A stretch of DNA of 32,500 nt, taken from assembly GCF_008831285.2 (NCBI RefSeq), contig NW_022204726.1:7501-40000 (forward strand). The letters are read 5' to 3'. The DNA comes from Nymphaea colorata. Lineage: Eukaryota > Streptophyta > Magnoliopsida > Nymphaeales > Nymphaeaceae. Positions 1 to 12,934 of the stretch are shown here, in pieces. The translations under genes and the position numbers were made by a program. The notes under the pieces are model-generated. The model was not told where the DNA came from, made no database searches, and worked only from the letters and a program-made list of their open reading frames with translations. The first letter of the stretch is position 1, and each line of letters starts with the position of its first letter.

Positions 1-696
1 ATGATCTATACTACTAATAGTATGATCTATACTACTGATCTATACTACTGTTTATAAATAATCTAGTTATAATCGAATAAAGTAGTTGTAGTTATATTAA
101 TAGTAATAGTATTTTTTGTTACTGTTTCATTTTTTTATTGTTTTTTCTCCCTCGGATGAATCTCAAATTCCAGAGTATTTCTTTTCACCCAGAGTATATG
201 TTTTCATGGGTTGAAGCAAAAAAAAGAAACTTTGTCTCCTCTTTCCTATTTAAGTTAATTAACCGGTAGAAAAAAGGATATAACTTTTTCTTTTTTGTCC
301 GCTATAGGAAACTAGAAATAAACGTTCCTTTTCATGATTCGGATTTATTCGCCATTGGCGGAACCAAAATATCGGATGCATCAGTAGGGAATGGTGCTGC
401 GTGAGTTCATGATCAGATATCTGTATATAAATCCTATATAGACATAACCTAGTCTTTTTTTTTTTCTAGAATCAGTCAAAGATATTGAAAAATAGATTGC
501 TCTTGTAACTCAGAATGAACGGTTTCGGTGGAGAAGAGAAAATAAATAGCGATTTATTCCTATGGATATTCCTATGGGGCACCCAGGAGGAGGAAGAAGA
601 TTCAATCGACCCACAATATCTTGCGTGGTCCAAGGAAATTACGGATCTGCTTGCACAATTTCATTTATATCGAATCTTGCTATCAGTCTTAGTATC

Positions 697-744
697 AGAA
701 TAGCTGATATAGTCATGATTCAATGGGTCAGGTCCACTTACTTT
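697..744 (-). promoter_or_regulatory. psbD light-responsive promoter (PpsbD-LRP)
   Basis: Read on the minus strand, the block starts with AAAGTAAGT (744-736), runs through GGACCTGACCC and TTGAATCATGACTATATC, and ends in the -10-like TATTCT (702-697). This matches the conserved blue-light-responsive psbD promoter of angiosperms, with its upstream activator-binding boxes and -10 element used by the plastid-encoded polymerase with SIG5. Transcription would go left toward psbD outside the window. The match is from memory of the element; gene identity is inferred from synteny. Confidence 0.82.
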
Positions 745-875
745 TTTTCTCCATTTATCATTTTTCCGCTGGATTTGATCCTGATTGGAACAAGAGAGAA
801 GTATGAATACTTTGGTAATTGCTACTTGGGTATCTAGAATATCTATGTCCCAAGACAAAAAAATATGAATAACGA

Positions 876-915
876 GAGTATATCCCTTAGTAACAGAGTA
901 TATCCCTTAGTAACA
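876..915. repeat. 20-bp tandem duplication
   Basis: Two perfect adjacent copies, 876-895 and 896-915, each beginning gagtatatccc. This is typical of slipped-strand duplication in plastid spacers. Confidence 0.9.
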
Positions 916-1064
916 TAGTAGTCTTCCTAATGCGGGACATCCTATTATCATAATGAATGAACAAGTGTTCAACCCCATAACTCATTATAACTTTGCCAGG
1001 CAGTTCCCTTTTTTATACCATCTCTACCGGATGCGGAAAAATGACCATTGCAGCTTCATGGAAA

Positions 1065-1136
1065 AGCCCTTTATCGGATTTGAACCGATGACTTACGCCT
1101 TACCATGGCGTTACTCTACCGCTGAGTTAAAAGGGC
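1065..1136 (-). tRNA. trnT-GGU: tRNA-Thr (GGU)
   Basis: A 72-nt cloverleaf on the minus strand. Acceptor arm GCCCTTT pairs with AAAGGGC, with discriminator T. The anticodon loop is ATGGTAA with anticodon GGT, and the T-loop is GGTTCAAATCC. Its orientation is opposite to trnE-trnY-trnD, as in the standard angiosperm plastid map. It decodes ACC/ACU threonine codons. Confidence 0.96.
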
Positions 1137-1176
1137 CTGTTTAATTCACAAATTTAGCCAATCTACTGGATATACC

Positions 1177-1206
1177 TGTACAATTATATCTTGTACAATT
1201 ATATCT
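1177..1206. repeat. 15-bp tandem duplication
   Basis: Two perfect adjacent copies of tgtacaattatatct (1177-1191 and 1192-1206), followed by an AT-rich imperfect palindrome. Confidence 0.88.
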
Positions 1207-1632
1207 TGTATATATTGTATATAATATATACAATATACATATACAGATGGGGGCTCATTCAGGAACAATGAATAGTTAATTCAATTAAATACATATATAA
1301 ATACATATATGAAATGAATAGTAATATAACAGTCTATGTCTATTATATCTTAATGATGCGCGAATCAATGAGTGAAAATTAGAATGAATGGGTTTGACTT
1401 TTTCTGTCGGGCAAGACATCCCCTATACTCCATTATTTTGATTATGATTAGATTATATAATTCATCTTTGTTATATAAGAATTGTTATTGTATATAAGAA
1501 TATATAAATATATAATGTAATGAAAGGTTCCTGAATGAACAATAAAGAAATTTTCTTACATTAATATTATATGTATACGGAATCACAAAAGCACGAAAGG
1601 TTGTTCGTATCCTAGCATTCATTATATTGACA

Positions 1633-1660
1633 TTGACAATTCCAAAAAACTACTCATACT
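1633..1660 (+). promoter_or_regulatory. Sigma70-type promoter of trnE-trnY-trnD
   Basis: A perfect -35 TTGACA at 1633-1638 (itself preceded by another TTGACA at 1627-1632) is followed after 16 nt by CATACT at 1655-1660. The expected start is about 25 nt before trnE at 1694. This position and form fit the promoter for the trnE-Y-D transcript read by the plastid-encoded polymerase. The -10 box lies inside a perfect 8-bp inverted repeat (1655-1674). Function is inferred. Confidence 0.65.
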
Positions 1661-1693
1661 ATGAGTATAGTATGATGGCGATCGGGTGGGCGT

Positions 1694-1766
1694 GCCCCTA
1701 TCGTCTAGCGGTTCAGGACATCTCTCTTTCAAGGAGGCAGCGGGGATTCGACTTCCCCTGGGGGTA
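1694..1766 (+). tRNA. trnE-UUC: tRNA-Glu (UUC)
   Basis: A 73-nt cloverleaf. Acceptor GCCCCTA pairs with TGGGGGT, with discriminator A. The anticodon loop is CTTTCAA with anticodon TTC. In plastids this tRNA serves translation and, once charged, is also the substrate of glutamyl-tRNA reductase, the entry to heme and chlorophyll synthesis. It is first in the trnE-trnY-trnD cluster. Confidence 0.97.
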
Positions 1767-1829
1767 GTAGGGTACGACGAAAGAAAAATTGACCATGAAT
1801 TATCAATAAACCGACAATTGATTCTTCCT

Positions 1830-1913
1830 GGGTCGATGCCCGAGCGGTTAATGGGGACGGACTGTAAATTCGTTGGCGATATGTCTACGCTGGTTCAAAT
1901 CCAGCTCGGCCCA
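1830..1913 (+). tRNA. trnY-GUA: tRNA-Tyr (GUA)
   Basis: An 84-nt class II tRNA with a long variable arm. Acceptor GGGTCGA pairs with TCGGCCC, with discriminator A. The anticodon loop CTGTAAA gives anticodon GTA. It lies 63 nt after trnE and is probably co-transcribed with it. Confidence 0.97.
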
Positions 1914-2345
1914 AGAATTCACCGATCCTTGAGGATGATATAACCAATCCGTACTCCAAAAATACATGATGATATGGAGGAATAAAGAGTCAACTTGATT
2001 CTATTTGTTCCTCCATGTTCTGATGTTTCTAACAATCTGGATCTATGAATTATTTTGAATTATTTTCAGCCAATCCGAGAAATCAAATGAAAAGATGAAA
2101 AAGAAAAGAGCCCTTTTTCATTGAAAGATGGATTGTCAGTCAATTTGGCAATAACCACAGGTTGCTTTGCTATTTATCCATCCATCTTCTCTTCTATCTA
2201 TGTAGATATGTATATCAGTATATCCGTTACAGGCGTCGTATTTTTTTATATGATCTATCTATACGGTTATGGTTCGATGAAATAAAATCAAAATATAAAA
2301 TCAAAATAAACAATAAATAATGTAAGCTGTACACCTCATTTTCTT
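1914..2345. other. trnY-trnD spacer
   Basis: A 432-nt AT-rich spacer with no gene. It was probably transcribed as part of the trnE-Y-D precursor. Confidence 0.65.
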
Positions 2346-2419
2346 GGGATTGTAGTTCAATTGGTCAGAGCACCGCCCTGTCAAGGCGGAAGCTGCGGGT
2401 TCGAGCCCCGTCAGTCCCG
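2346..2419 (+). tRNA. trnD-GUC: tRNA-Asp (GUC)
   Basis: A 74-nt cloverleaf. Acceptor GGGATTG pairs with CAGTCCC, with discriminator G. The anticodon loop CTGTCAA gives GTC. It is last in the trnE-trnY-trnD cluster. Confidence 0.97.
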
Positions 2420-3306
<887 letters not shown>

Positions 3307-3452
3307 TTTGAATGAAACTTGAGTTAGTCTAATTTTATTAGTTTAGTTCTTTTAAAAATGATTCAATAAATGAAAGAAAGGGATGACAATTCCAAGTCTT
3401 AAATGAAATGAGCAGACTGGATTGAATCCTCGGTGTATGTATCCAATAGATG

Positions 3453-3500
3453 AGATAGTACGGTGGGGAGAACTATATGAACCTTTCTACCGTACTATCT
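3453..3500. terminator. Long inverted repeat, candidate psbM/petN 3' end
   Basis: A perfect 12-bp stem, agatagtacggt (3453-3464) against accgtactatct (3489-3500). It extends inward by several more pairs, including G-U, leaving only a small loop. Plastid 3' inverted repeats stabilise and define mRNA ends rather than terminate strongly. Being symmetric, it could serve psbM (+) and petN (-). Role inferred from position. Confidence 0.65.
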
Positions 3501-4242
3501 ATTGTATGAAGATATGGAATATGGAATTGATAGAGATCAATTTAAAATCAATCTACATACATACATGTGGATGCAAATCCATAAATTCATTATCACATAT
3601 TATATATAATATATATATATAGATTCAAATAGCACTCCCATTCCATCTCTTCGCTCCACCCATCCATTCGTTTTTATTTTGATGAATCCGAAAGAATCTA
3701 ACGTTAATAACTGAATTGTACTAATTCATAGGTTTCTCTTTCATTAATCTTTCATTAAGTTAATAACTTTCATAATGATAATCAGTAATCAGGATAGATT
3801 TTTGTTTGATTAAATTAAGTAGTAGAACTAATTAATTTAACTATTGCGAAAGAGTGGAGGAGTAGTATGTGCATATACAAAAGAAAGGCAAGTAATTTTT
3901 TTTAGAATTAAATTCCGAAGAAAAAGAAAGAATTGTGAATTGGATGATCTGTACTAGACGATCCAAGGAGTTCTATGGTAAGTTATTCGTATCTGGAAAA
4001 GGGGTAGTAGACCTTTTTTCATGCTTGAACCCTGATGGTGAGGCGATAAAGCATAAATCAAATGCCAGGAGTCTAAGGTAAGTATATGTGGATCACCGGG
4101 CGCTCTTCTTTTCTTATGCGTAGCCTCTCGTCGCCTACAGTATAAAGTTGTATCTACTCTACATAATAGCAGAACGACTCCCCCTTTGAACAGTAAAGAG
4201 GGAAAGAAATCAAATAGGGATTGTTGCTCCTCATTGTAATAT

Positions 4243-4286
4243 CCATAATGATGTTAATGTTATGCCATAATGATGTTAATGTTATG
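4243..4286. repeat. 22-bp tandem duplication
   Basis: Two perfect adjacent copies, 4243-4264 and 4265-4286, in the psbM-petN spacer. Each starts ccataatgatg. Confidence 0.9.
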
Positions 4287-4588
4287 GTAAGAAAGAACGG
4301 GTTCATCAAAATGAAATGGAATATTTTGGAGGAATCAATTTGATTAGAAAAAATCAATTTTCTATCATTATCAGGGGAGTTGCTTTGATTTTCAAAATAC
4401 GAACGCGGGAATAATTGAGATAGCGGATCCAAAGGTTAAATGAAAATGAAAGGTAATTAATTACTAAATTTCTGTGGAATTTTGAGATGGAAGATATGTT
4501 TATTTAAACATAAAACGATCTAATTATGAAATTAAACAATTGATACAAGCTGATTACTCAACTCAATTACACTCAATTAGTAGTACCC

Positions 4589-5561
<973 letters not shown>

Positions 5562-5632
5562 AGGCGACACCCGGATTTGAACTGGGGAGAAAGGATTTGC
5601 AGTCCCCCGCCTTACCACTCGGCCATGCCGCC
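5562..5632 (-). tRNA. trnC-GCA: tRNA-Cys (GCA)
   Basis: A 71-nt cloverleaf on the minus strand. Acceptor GGCGGCA pairs with TGTCGCC with one G-U pair, discriminator T. The anticodon loop CTGCAAA gives GCA. Its place between petN and rpoB is standard. Confidence 0.96.
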
Positions 5633-6891
5633 AAAAAAGAAATAATAAATGGGCGTAAATACTCTTTTTGGAGAGGGTTACTGAATCATTGGTTTTTATT
5701 GGATTTGCATCTTCCAATTCTGTTTTCCTTATCCTATCCATCTTTTTACCCAACTTACTCTTCCTCTAGTTGAGATCATTTTCTTAGATTTTCTTAGATC
5801 TATTGTATAGTATCTCAACATAAGACCTAAAAACTTCCCTTTTTATTGATTGCATTGAAATAAAAAGAAAATAAAGAATAAATTTCCAGTCACAGTCATT
5901 TAATACTTAATTGGAACCATTAACTATTTCACGAATGTGAATGTGAATTTACGAAAGGTTCTTTTGATCTCCAAATGCTTTACTTTAATGTAATAAGAAG
6001 AAAATCAATCCAATTCAATTCCAATTAATTATAATAACAACTATGTGTTTATGTAAACCCCAAACAGTAAGATAGCTTACACACCCTTATAGTCAATCAT
6101 GATCCATTTGGAATAGAAATTCATGATATAGCACGAACGAAATATATATCCAAGTGTAACTGCAATAAAGTATGGGCTAGCGAGATTAGCTAGCTTCGCA
6201 TTACTTCATCGATACAACTCCTCTTACGTACGTACTGCAATTGTATTCTACTAACAACTCAAATGAAATGGTCGAAATAGATCCCTCCTTTGTGTGAATT
6301 ATCTTTTGAACAACGGAATCAACGAGCTAAGTGCTAAAATAAAAGCCACCCGGATTTTTCTAATGTTCTGATTATTCTGTCTCTCTATCATTTATATAAC
6401 ATAGATATAGTAGATATAGAACAGATCAAATCCCGAATCAATCCATTTTTCTGGTACCTAACCAGATCTGATCATAATATCATAACATAATTGATAGATA
6501 AAAGGTAGAAGATATACAAAGAAATTGGATCAAATAGACCATTTGATATTCTCTAATAAGTAATAAGACTCCATAGGTATGGTATCCATAGGTATGGTAT
6601 CCATAGGTATGGTATCAGTGGCAGAATCCAACTTGTTTCCATGAATGTTTTATCGAGTCATTTAGATTTGCATCTGTTGCTCGAATTTTAGTACAAAATT
6701 CTCCTTCTCCCTCCGCCCATACATTCCATTTACATATAACATATATATGTATGTGTTTGGGGTTGAATAAAATTTCATGTGATTCAGTAAACGGAATATA
6801 CATTCCATCATTGCTAGATCGATCTGTATCCGTACGGTTCGGTAAAGAGTGAGCCAATAATGGGATTTTTTCGAAAAACGGGAAACTAAAG
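5633..6891. other. trnC-rpoB spacer (rpoB operon upstream region)
   Basis: A 1.26 kb spacer with no gene. It must carry the promoter for the rpo operon, normally read by the nuclear-encoded phage-type polymerase from YRTA-type promoters. I could not pin one site, but the 15-bp triplicate at 6571-6615 (with CATA) lies about 280-320 nt before the rpoB start, near where such promoters occur in other plants. Confidence 0.65.
6571..6615. repeat. 15-bp tandem triplicate
   Basis: Three perfect head-to-tail copies of ccataggtatggtat (6571-6585, 6586-6600, 6601-6615) upstream of rpoB. Each copy contains a CATA (YRTA-like) motif. Confidence 0.92.
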
Positions 6892-9800
6892 ATGCTCCGG
6901 GATGGTGGAGATGAGGGAATGTTTACAATACCTGGATTTAGTCAGATCCAATTTGAGGGATTTTGTAGGTTCATTGATCAGGGCTTGATGGAAGAACTTC
7001 ATCAATTTCCAAAAATTGAAGATACAGATCAAGAAATTGAATTTCAATTATTTGGGGAATCTTATCAATTGGTGGAACCTTTGATAAAAGAAAGAGATGC
7101 TGTGTATGAATCAATTACATATTCCTCTGAGTTATATGTACCGGCGGGGTTAATTTGGAGAACCGGTAGAAATATGCAAGAACAAACCGTATTGCTTGGA
7201 AACATTCCTCTAATGAATTCCTTGGGAACCTCTATAGTAAATGGAATTTACAGAATTGTCATCAATCAAATATTGCAAAGTCCCGGTATTTATTACAGTA
7301 CAGGATTGGATCATAACGGAATTTCTGTCTATACTGGCACCATAATATCAGATTGGGGAGGAAGATCAGAATTAGAGATTGATAGAAAAGAAAGGATATG
7401 GGCCCGTGTAAGCAGGAAACAAAAAATTTCTATTCTAGTTCTATCATCAGCTATGGGTTCAAGTCTAAGAGAAATTCTAGACAATGTTTGCTACCCTGAA
7501 ATTTTCTTGTCTTTCCCAAACGAGAAGGAGAAAAAAAAGATTGGTTCAAAGGAGAATGCCATTTTAGAGTTTTATCAAAAATTTGCTTGTGTAGGCGGTG
7601 ATCCGGTGTTTTCTGAGTCCTTATGTAAAGAATTACAAAAGAAATTTTTTCAACAAAGATGTGAATTAGGAAGGATTGGCCGACGAAATATGAACCAGAG
7701 ACTGAATCTTGATATACCCCAGAACAATACGTTTTTGTTACCACGAGATGTATTGGCTGCTGCCGATCATTTGATCGGAATGAAATTTGGAATGGGTACA
7801 CTCGACGATATGAATCACTTGAAAAATAAACGTATTCGTTCTGTAGCGGATCTGTTACAGGATCAATTCGGATTGGCTTTGGTTCGCTTGGAAAATGTGG
7901 TTCGGGGAACTATATGTGGAGCAATTCGGCATAAATTAATACCGACTCCTCGTAATTTGGTAACTTCAACTCCATTAACAACAACTTATGAATCATTTTT
8001 CGGCCTACACCCTTTATCTCAAGTCTTGGATCGAACTAATCCATTGACACAAATAGTTCATGGGCGAAAATCGAGTTATTTGGGTCCTGGGGATTGACAG
8101 GACGAACTGCTAGTTTTCGTATACGAGATATCCATCCTAGTCACTATGGGCGTATTTGCCCAATTGATACGTCCGAGGGAATCAATGTTGGACTTATTGG
8201 GTCCTTAGCTATTCATGCAAGGGTTGGTGATTGGGGGTCTATAGAGACCCCATTTTATGAAATATCTGAGAGATCAAAAGAAGAACAGATGGTTTATTTA
8301 TCCCCGAGTAGAGATGAATACTATATGGTGGCGGCGGGAAATTCTTTGGCGTTGACTCGGGGTATTCAGGAAGAAGAAGTTGGTCCAGCTCGATACCGTC
8401 AAGAATTCTTGACTATTGCATGGGAACAGATTCATCTTCGAAATATTTATCCCTTCCAATATTTTTCTATTGGAGCTTCTCTCATTCCTTTTATCGAGCA
8501 TAATGATGCGAATCGGGCTTTAATGAGTTCTAATATGCAGCGTCAAGCAGTTCCGCTTTCTCAGTCCGAAAAGTGTATTGTTGGAACCGGCTTGGAACGC
8601 CAAGCGGCTCTCGATTCAGGGGGTTCGGCTATAGCCGAACGCGAGGGAAAGATCATTTATACCGATGCTGAAAAGATCGTTTTATCAGGTAATGGGGACA
8701 CTATAAGCATTCCGTTGGTTATGTATCAGCGTTCCAACAAGAATACTTGGATGCATCAAAAACCTCAGGTTCATCGGGGTAAATGCCTGAAAAAGGGGCA
8801 AATTTTGGCGGATGGTGCGGCTACGGTTGGTGGCGAACTCGCTTTGGGGAAAAATGTATCAGTAGCTTATATGCCATGGGAGGGTTACAATTCTGAAGAT
8901 GCCGTACTCATTAGTGAACGTCTAGTCTATGACGATATTTATACTTCTTTTCATATCCGGAAATATGAAATTCAGACTCATGTGACAAGCCAAGGACCTG
9001 AAAGAATCACTAATGAAATACCTCATTTAGAGCCTTATTTACTCCGCAATTTAGACAGAAATGGAATTGTGATGCTGGGATCTTGGGTAGAAACTGGTGA
9101 TGTTTTAGTAGGTAAATTAACGCCTCAGACAGCGAAAGAATCATCCTATGCTCCAGAAGATAGATTATTACGAGCCATACTTGGCATTCAGGTATCCACT
9201 GCAAAAGAAACTTGTCTAAAGTTGCCTATAGGCGGAAGAGGTCGAGTTATTGATGTCAGGTGGGGCCAGAAAAAGGGGGGTTCCATTTATAATCCAGAAA
9301 TGATTCGTGTATATATCTCACAGAAACGTAAAATCAAAGTGGGCGATAAAGTAGCTGGAAGACATGGGAATAAAGGTATCATTTCAAAAATTTTGCCTAG
9401 ACAGGATATGCCTTATTTGCAAGATGGAACACCTGTTGATATGGTATTCAATCCATTAGGAGTACCTTCGCGAATGAATGTGGGACAGATGTTTGAATGC
9501 TCGCTCGGGTTAGCGGGAGACCTGCTGGGCAGACATTATAGAATAACACCCTTTGATGAGAGATACGAGCAAGAGGCTTCGAGAAAACTAGTGTTTTCTG
9601 AATTATATGAAGCCAGTAAGCAAACAGCAAATCCATGGGTATTTGAACCCGAGTATCCTGGAAAGAGCAGAATATTTGATGGAAGAACAGGAGATCCTTT
9701 TGAACAACCTGTTATAATAGGAAAGTCCTATATGTTAAAATTAATTCATCAAGTTGATGATAAAATCCACGGACGTTCCAGTGGTCATTATGCACTTGTT

Positions 9801-10106
9801 ACACAACAACCCCTTAGGGGAAGGGCTAAGCAAGGTGGACAACGAGTAGGAGAAATGGAAGTTTGGGCTCTAGAGGGATTTGGTGTTGCTCATATTTTAC
9901 AAGAGATGCTCACTTATAAATCCGATCATATTAGAGCTCGTCAGGAAGTACTTGGTACCACGATCGTTGGGGGAACAATACCTAATCCTGAGGGTGCGCC
10001 AGAATCCTTTCGATTGCTCGTTCGCGAACTACGATCTTTATCTCTGGAACTGAATCATTTCCTTGTATCTGAGAAAAACTTCCAGATGAATAGGAAGGAA
10101 GTTTGA
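6892..10106 (+). CDS. rpoB: RNA polymerase beta subunit, one frameshift
   Basis: Beta subunit of the plastid-encoded RNA polymerase, which with RpoA, RpoC1 and RpoC2 forms the core enzyme. It is recognised along its whole length: MLRDGGDEG start, [75 protein letters not shown], and the C-terminal [18 protein letters not shown] region. The frame breaks once at 8089-8092, where the conserved YLGPGGLTGR is encoded with four G instead of five. The upstream frame ends at 8097 and the downstream part runs to 10106. Adding the base gives 1071 aa, the family length. It is first in the rpoB-rpoC1-rpoC2 operon; rpoC1 starts 5 nt after its stop. The deletion is probably a sequence error rather than gene loss, because the rest is well conserved. 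Confidence 0.95.
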
Positions 10107-10111
10107 TCGGA

Positions 10112-12934
10112 ATGAATCATAATTTTTCTTCTATGATCGATCAGTATAAACATCAACAACTTCGAATTGGATTAGTTTCTCCTAAACAAATACGTGCTTG
10201 GGCCAACAAAATCCTACCGAATGGAGAGATAGTTGGAGAGGTGACAAAACCCTATACTTTTCATTACAAAACCAATAAACCGGAAAAAGATGGGTTGTTT
10301 TGTGAAAGAATTTTTGGACCTATAAAAAGTGGAATTTGTGCTTGTGGAAATTATCGAGTGATCGGGGGTGAAAAAGAAGAACCGAAATTTTGCGAACAAT
10401 GCGGAGTCGAATCTGTTGATTCTCGGATCCGAAGATATCAAATGGGATACATCAAACTAGCATGCCCGGTGACTCATGTGTGGTATTTGAAACGTCTTCC
10501 TAGTTATATCGCGAATCTTTCAGATAAACCTCTTAAGGAATTAGAAGGCCTGGTATACTGCGATGTGTGATTTGATCGAAATTACGATTTTACAGATTCA
10601 GAATGAAAAACTGTCATCCTATTTAATCCGATTGGGATGCCTCTAGCTCTGACATGTCTATTGGTAAGAATAACATGAAGCTCAGAATTTTGGGTGTGGG
10701 TGTATTCAATACCTCCAAATGAAAGAGGAATTAATCCATGGTCGACTCCCTAAGAGAGTAATAGGGAATTGCTAGTTGTACCTCGTTAAACTTTTTTCAT
10801 GTTCTTTCGTGGATCTAGCCATTAGATTCCTTTTAGAATTCTAAATTTATAAAAAAAATTCTGTTAAGCAATTAGAAATGAAATATGATGGCACGGTTAC
10901 AGGAGTCTATCCATCGCATATATGCTTCAAGGAAGAACATGGCATAATCGTCGAGGTAAAGTAGGGACCTAAAGGATCGAACGGAACGATATATAGACAA
11001 GTAAATCCTTTGTGAGTTTCAATGTATTCCTTAAGGGGATTCATCATTCGAAGGGAAGTAGACTACTCAATAATTTCACATTTATGTTGTAATTGAATGA
11101 CTAATTGAGGAAGTAAAGGGAAGAATGAAATCAAATCAATGAGGGTTGGTCCTCACTGGGAACTTGAGTAAGGAGTAGATCCTTGTGGGGTTTTCTAGAG
11201 CAAAATTTGGAAGTTCCCCTTATTTGGTATAACTACTTAAGCCGGATGAGAGGAAACCTTCACGTCCGATTTTTAGGGGGGGGGGAAGATCCTATAGGAA
11301 CCTATCCCAATTTTTCTTTTGCTAGGCCCATAGCTAAAAAACCTACTTTCTTACGATTACGAGGTTCATTCGAATATGAAATCCAATCCCGGAAATACAG
11401 TATCCCACTTTTTTTTACTACCCAAGGCTTCGATACATTTAGAAATCGAGAAATATCTACCGGAGCTACTGCTATCAGAGAACAATTAGCCGATCTGGAT
11501 TTGCGAATTATTATAGATCGTTCATTGGTGGAATGGAAGGAATTGGGAGAAGAAGGATCAACCGGGAATGACTGGGAAGATAGAAAAATTGGGAGGAGAA
11601 AAGATTTTTTGGTTAGACGCATGGAATTGGCTAAGCATTTTCTTCGAACAAATGTAGAACCAGAATGGATGGTTTTGTCCCTATTACCAGTTCTTCCTCC
11701 CGAGTTGAGGCCAATCATTCAGATTGATGGGGGTAAATCAATGAGTTCAGATATTAATGAACTTTATAGAAGAGTTATCTATCGGAACAATACTCTTACC
11801 GATCTATTAACAACAAGTAGATCTACGCCGGGGGAATTAGTAATGTGTCAGGAAAAATTGGTACAAGAAGCTGTAGATACACTTCTTGATAATGGGATCC
11901 GCGGACAACCAATGAGGGACGGTCACAATAAAGTTTACAAGTCGTTTTCAGATGTAATTGAAGGCAAAGAGGGAAGATTTCGCGAGACTCTACTTGGTAA
12001 ACGGGTCGATTATTCGGGTCGTTCCGTCATTGTGGTAGGCCCTTCGCTTTCACTGCATCAATGTGGATTACCTCGAGAAATAGCAATAGAGCTTTTTCAG
12101 ACATTTGTAATTCGTGGTCTAATCAGACAACATCTTGCTTCCAACATAGGACTTGCTAAAAGTAAAATTCGGGAAAAAGAACCCATTGTATGGGAAATAC
12201 TTCAAGAAGTTATGCAGGGGCATCCTGTATTGCTAAATAGAGCACCCACTTTGCATAGATTAGGCATACAGGCGTTCCAACCTATTTTAGTGGAGGGACG
12301 AGCTATTTGTTTACATCCATTGGTTTGTAAGGGATTCAATGCGGACTTCGATGGAGATCAAATGGCTGTTCATGTACCTTTATCTTTGGAAGCTCAAGCA
12401 GAAGCTCGTTTACTTATGTTTTCTCATACGAATCTCTTGTCTCCAGCCATTGGGGATCCCATTTCCGTACCCACTCAAGATATGCTTATGGGGCTCTATG
12501 TATTAACGATGGGGAATCGTAGAGGTATTTGTGCAAATAGGTATAATCCATGTAACCCCAGAAACTACCAAAATGAAAGAATTGATCATAGTAATTATGA
12601 GTATAGGAAAGGGAAAGAACCCTATTTTTGTAGTTCCTACGATGCACTTGGGGCTTATCGGCAGAAAGGGATCGATTTATATAGTACTTTATGGCTACGG
12701 TGGCGACTAGATCAACGTGTCATTGCCTCAATAAATAGAGAAGTTCCCATCGAAGTTCAATATGAATCTTTGGGCACTTATCATGAGATTTATGATCACT
12801 ATCGAGTAGTAAGAAGTGTAAAAAAAGGAATGCTTTGTATATACATTCGAACTACTGTTGGCCATATTTCCTTTTATCGAGAAATAGAAGAAGCCGTACA
12901 GGGGTTTTGTCGGTCCTATTCATATGGTACCTGA
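10112..12934 (+). CDS. rpoC1: RNA polymerase beta' subunit, split by one intron
   Basis: N-terminal (beta') half of the bacterial beta' subunit. Exon 1 is 10112-10564 and exon 2 is 11312-12934; joined they give 691 aa. The splice joins [10 protein letters not shown] to [14 protein letters not shown] zinc-binding set C76, C78, C94, C97 (CAC...FCEQC) is present. The catalytic Mg-binding NADFDGD is encoded at 12338-12358, about residues 494-500. The start chosen is ATG 10112, preceded by AAGGAA; an in-frame TTG at 10103 is not needed. Codon 21 is TTA (Leu); in tobacco this Leu is made by editing a TCA, so no editing is needed here. Both exons are intact. The gene follows rpoB by 5 nt and is co-transcribed with it. 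Confidence 0.96.
10565..11311 (+). other. Group II intron in rpoC1
   Basis: A 747-nt intron beginning GTGTGATTTG and ending CCAAT. A domain V-like hairpin lies at about 11239-11272 (aagccggatgag, GAAA-type loop, cacgtccg). A run of ten G at 11276-11285 follows it directly, in the domain V-VI region. This intron is present in most angiosperms. Confidence 0.9.

Larger units (their letters stand above)
1..1064. other. psbD-trnT spacer (psbD upstream leader region)
   Basis: No gene is seen. By conserved plastid order psbD lies just left of base 1 and is read leftward, so this stretch should be its long 5' leader. It holds the psbD light-responsive promoter at 697-744 (own entry), three copies of the 13-mer gatctatactact at 3-15, 24-36 and 37-49, and a 20-bp tandem duplication at 876-915. 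Short open frames here have no recognisable product. Confidence 0.7.
1137..1693. other. trnT-trnE spacer
   Basis: No gene is seen. It contains a 15-bp tandem duplication (tgtacaattatatct, 1177-1206), a highly AT-rich palindromic stretch at about 1205-1240, and near its right end the trnE promoter. Confidence 0.7.
3307..4588. other. psbM-petN spacer
   Basis: A 1.28 kb spacer between two converging genes. It contains the 3453-3500 hairpin and a 22-bp tandem duplication at 4243-4286. Open frames in it (for example 3422-3622 and minus 4154-4432) show no conserved product. Confidence 0.7.

Noticed and set aside
515-837. Overlapping short frames upstream of trnT
   Set aside because: They overlap the psbD light-responsive promoter and leader and look non-coding.
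4154-4432. 92-codon minus-strand frame in the psbM-petN spacer
   Set aside because: It spans the 22-bp tandem duplication and has no conserved features; probably chance.
7451-7801. 116-codon minus-strand frame inside rpoB, and similar minus frames in rpoC1 (11302-11718) and rpoC2 (14928-15299)
   Set aside because: They lie antisense to conserved coding sequence and have no recognisable product; they are shadows of the real genes.
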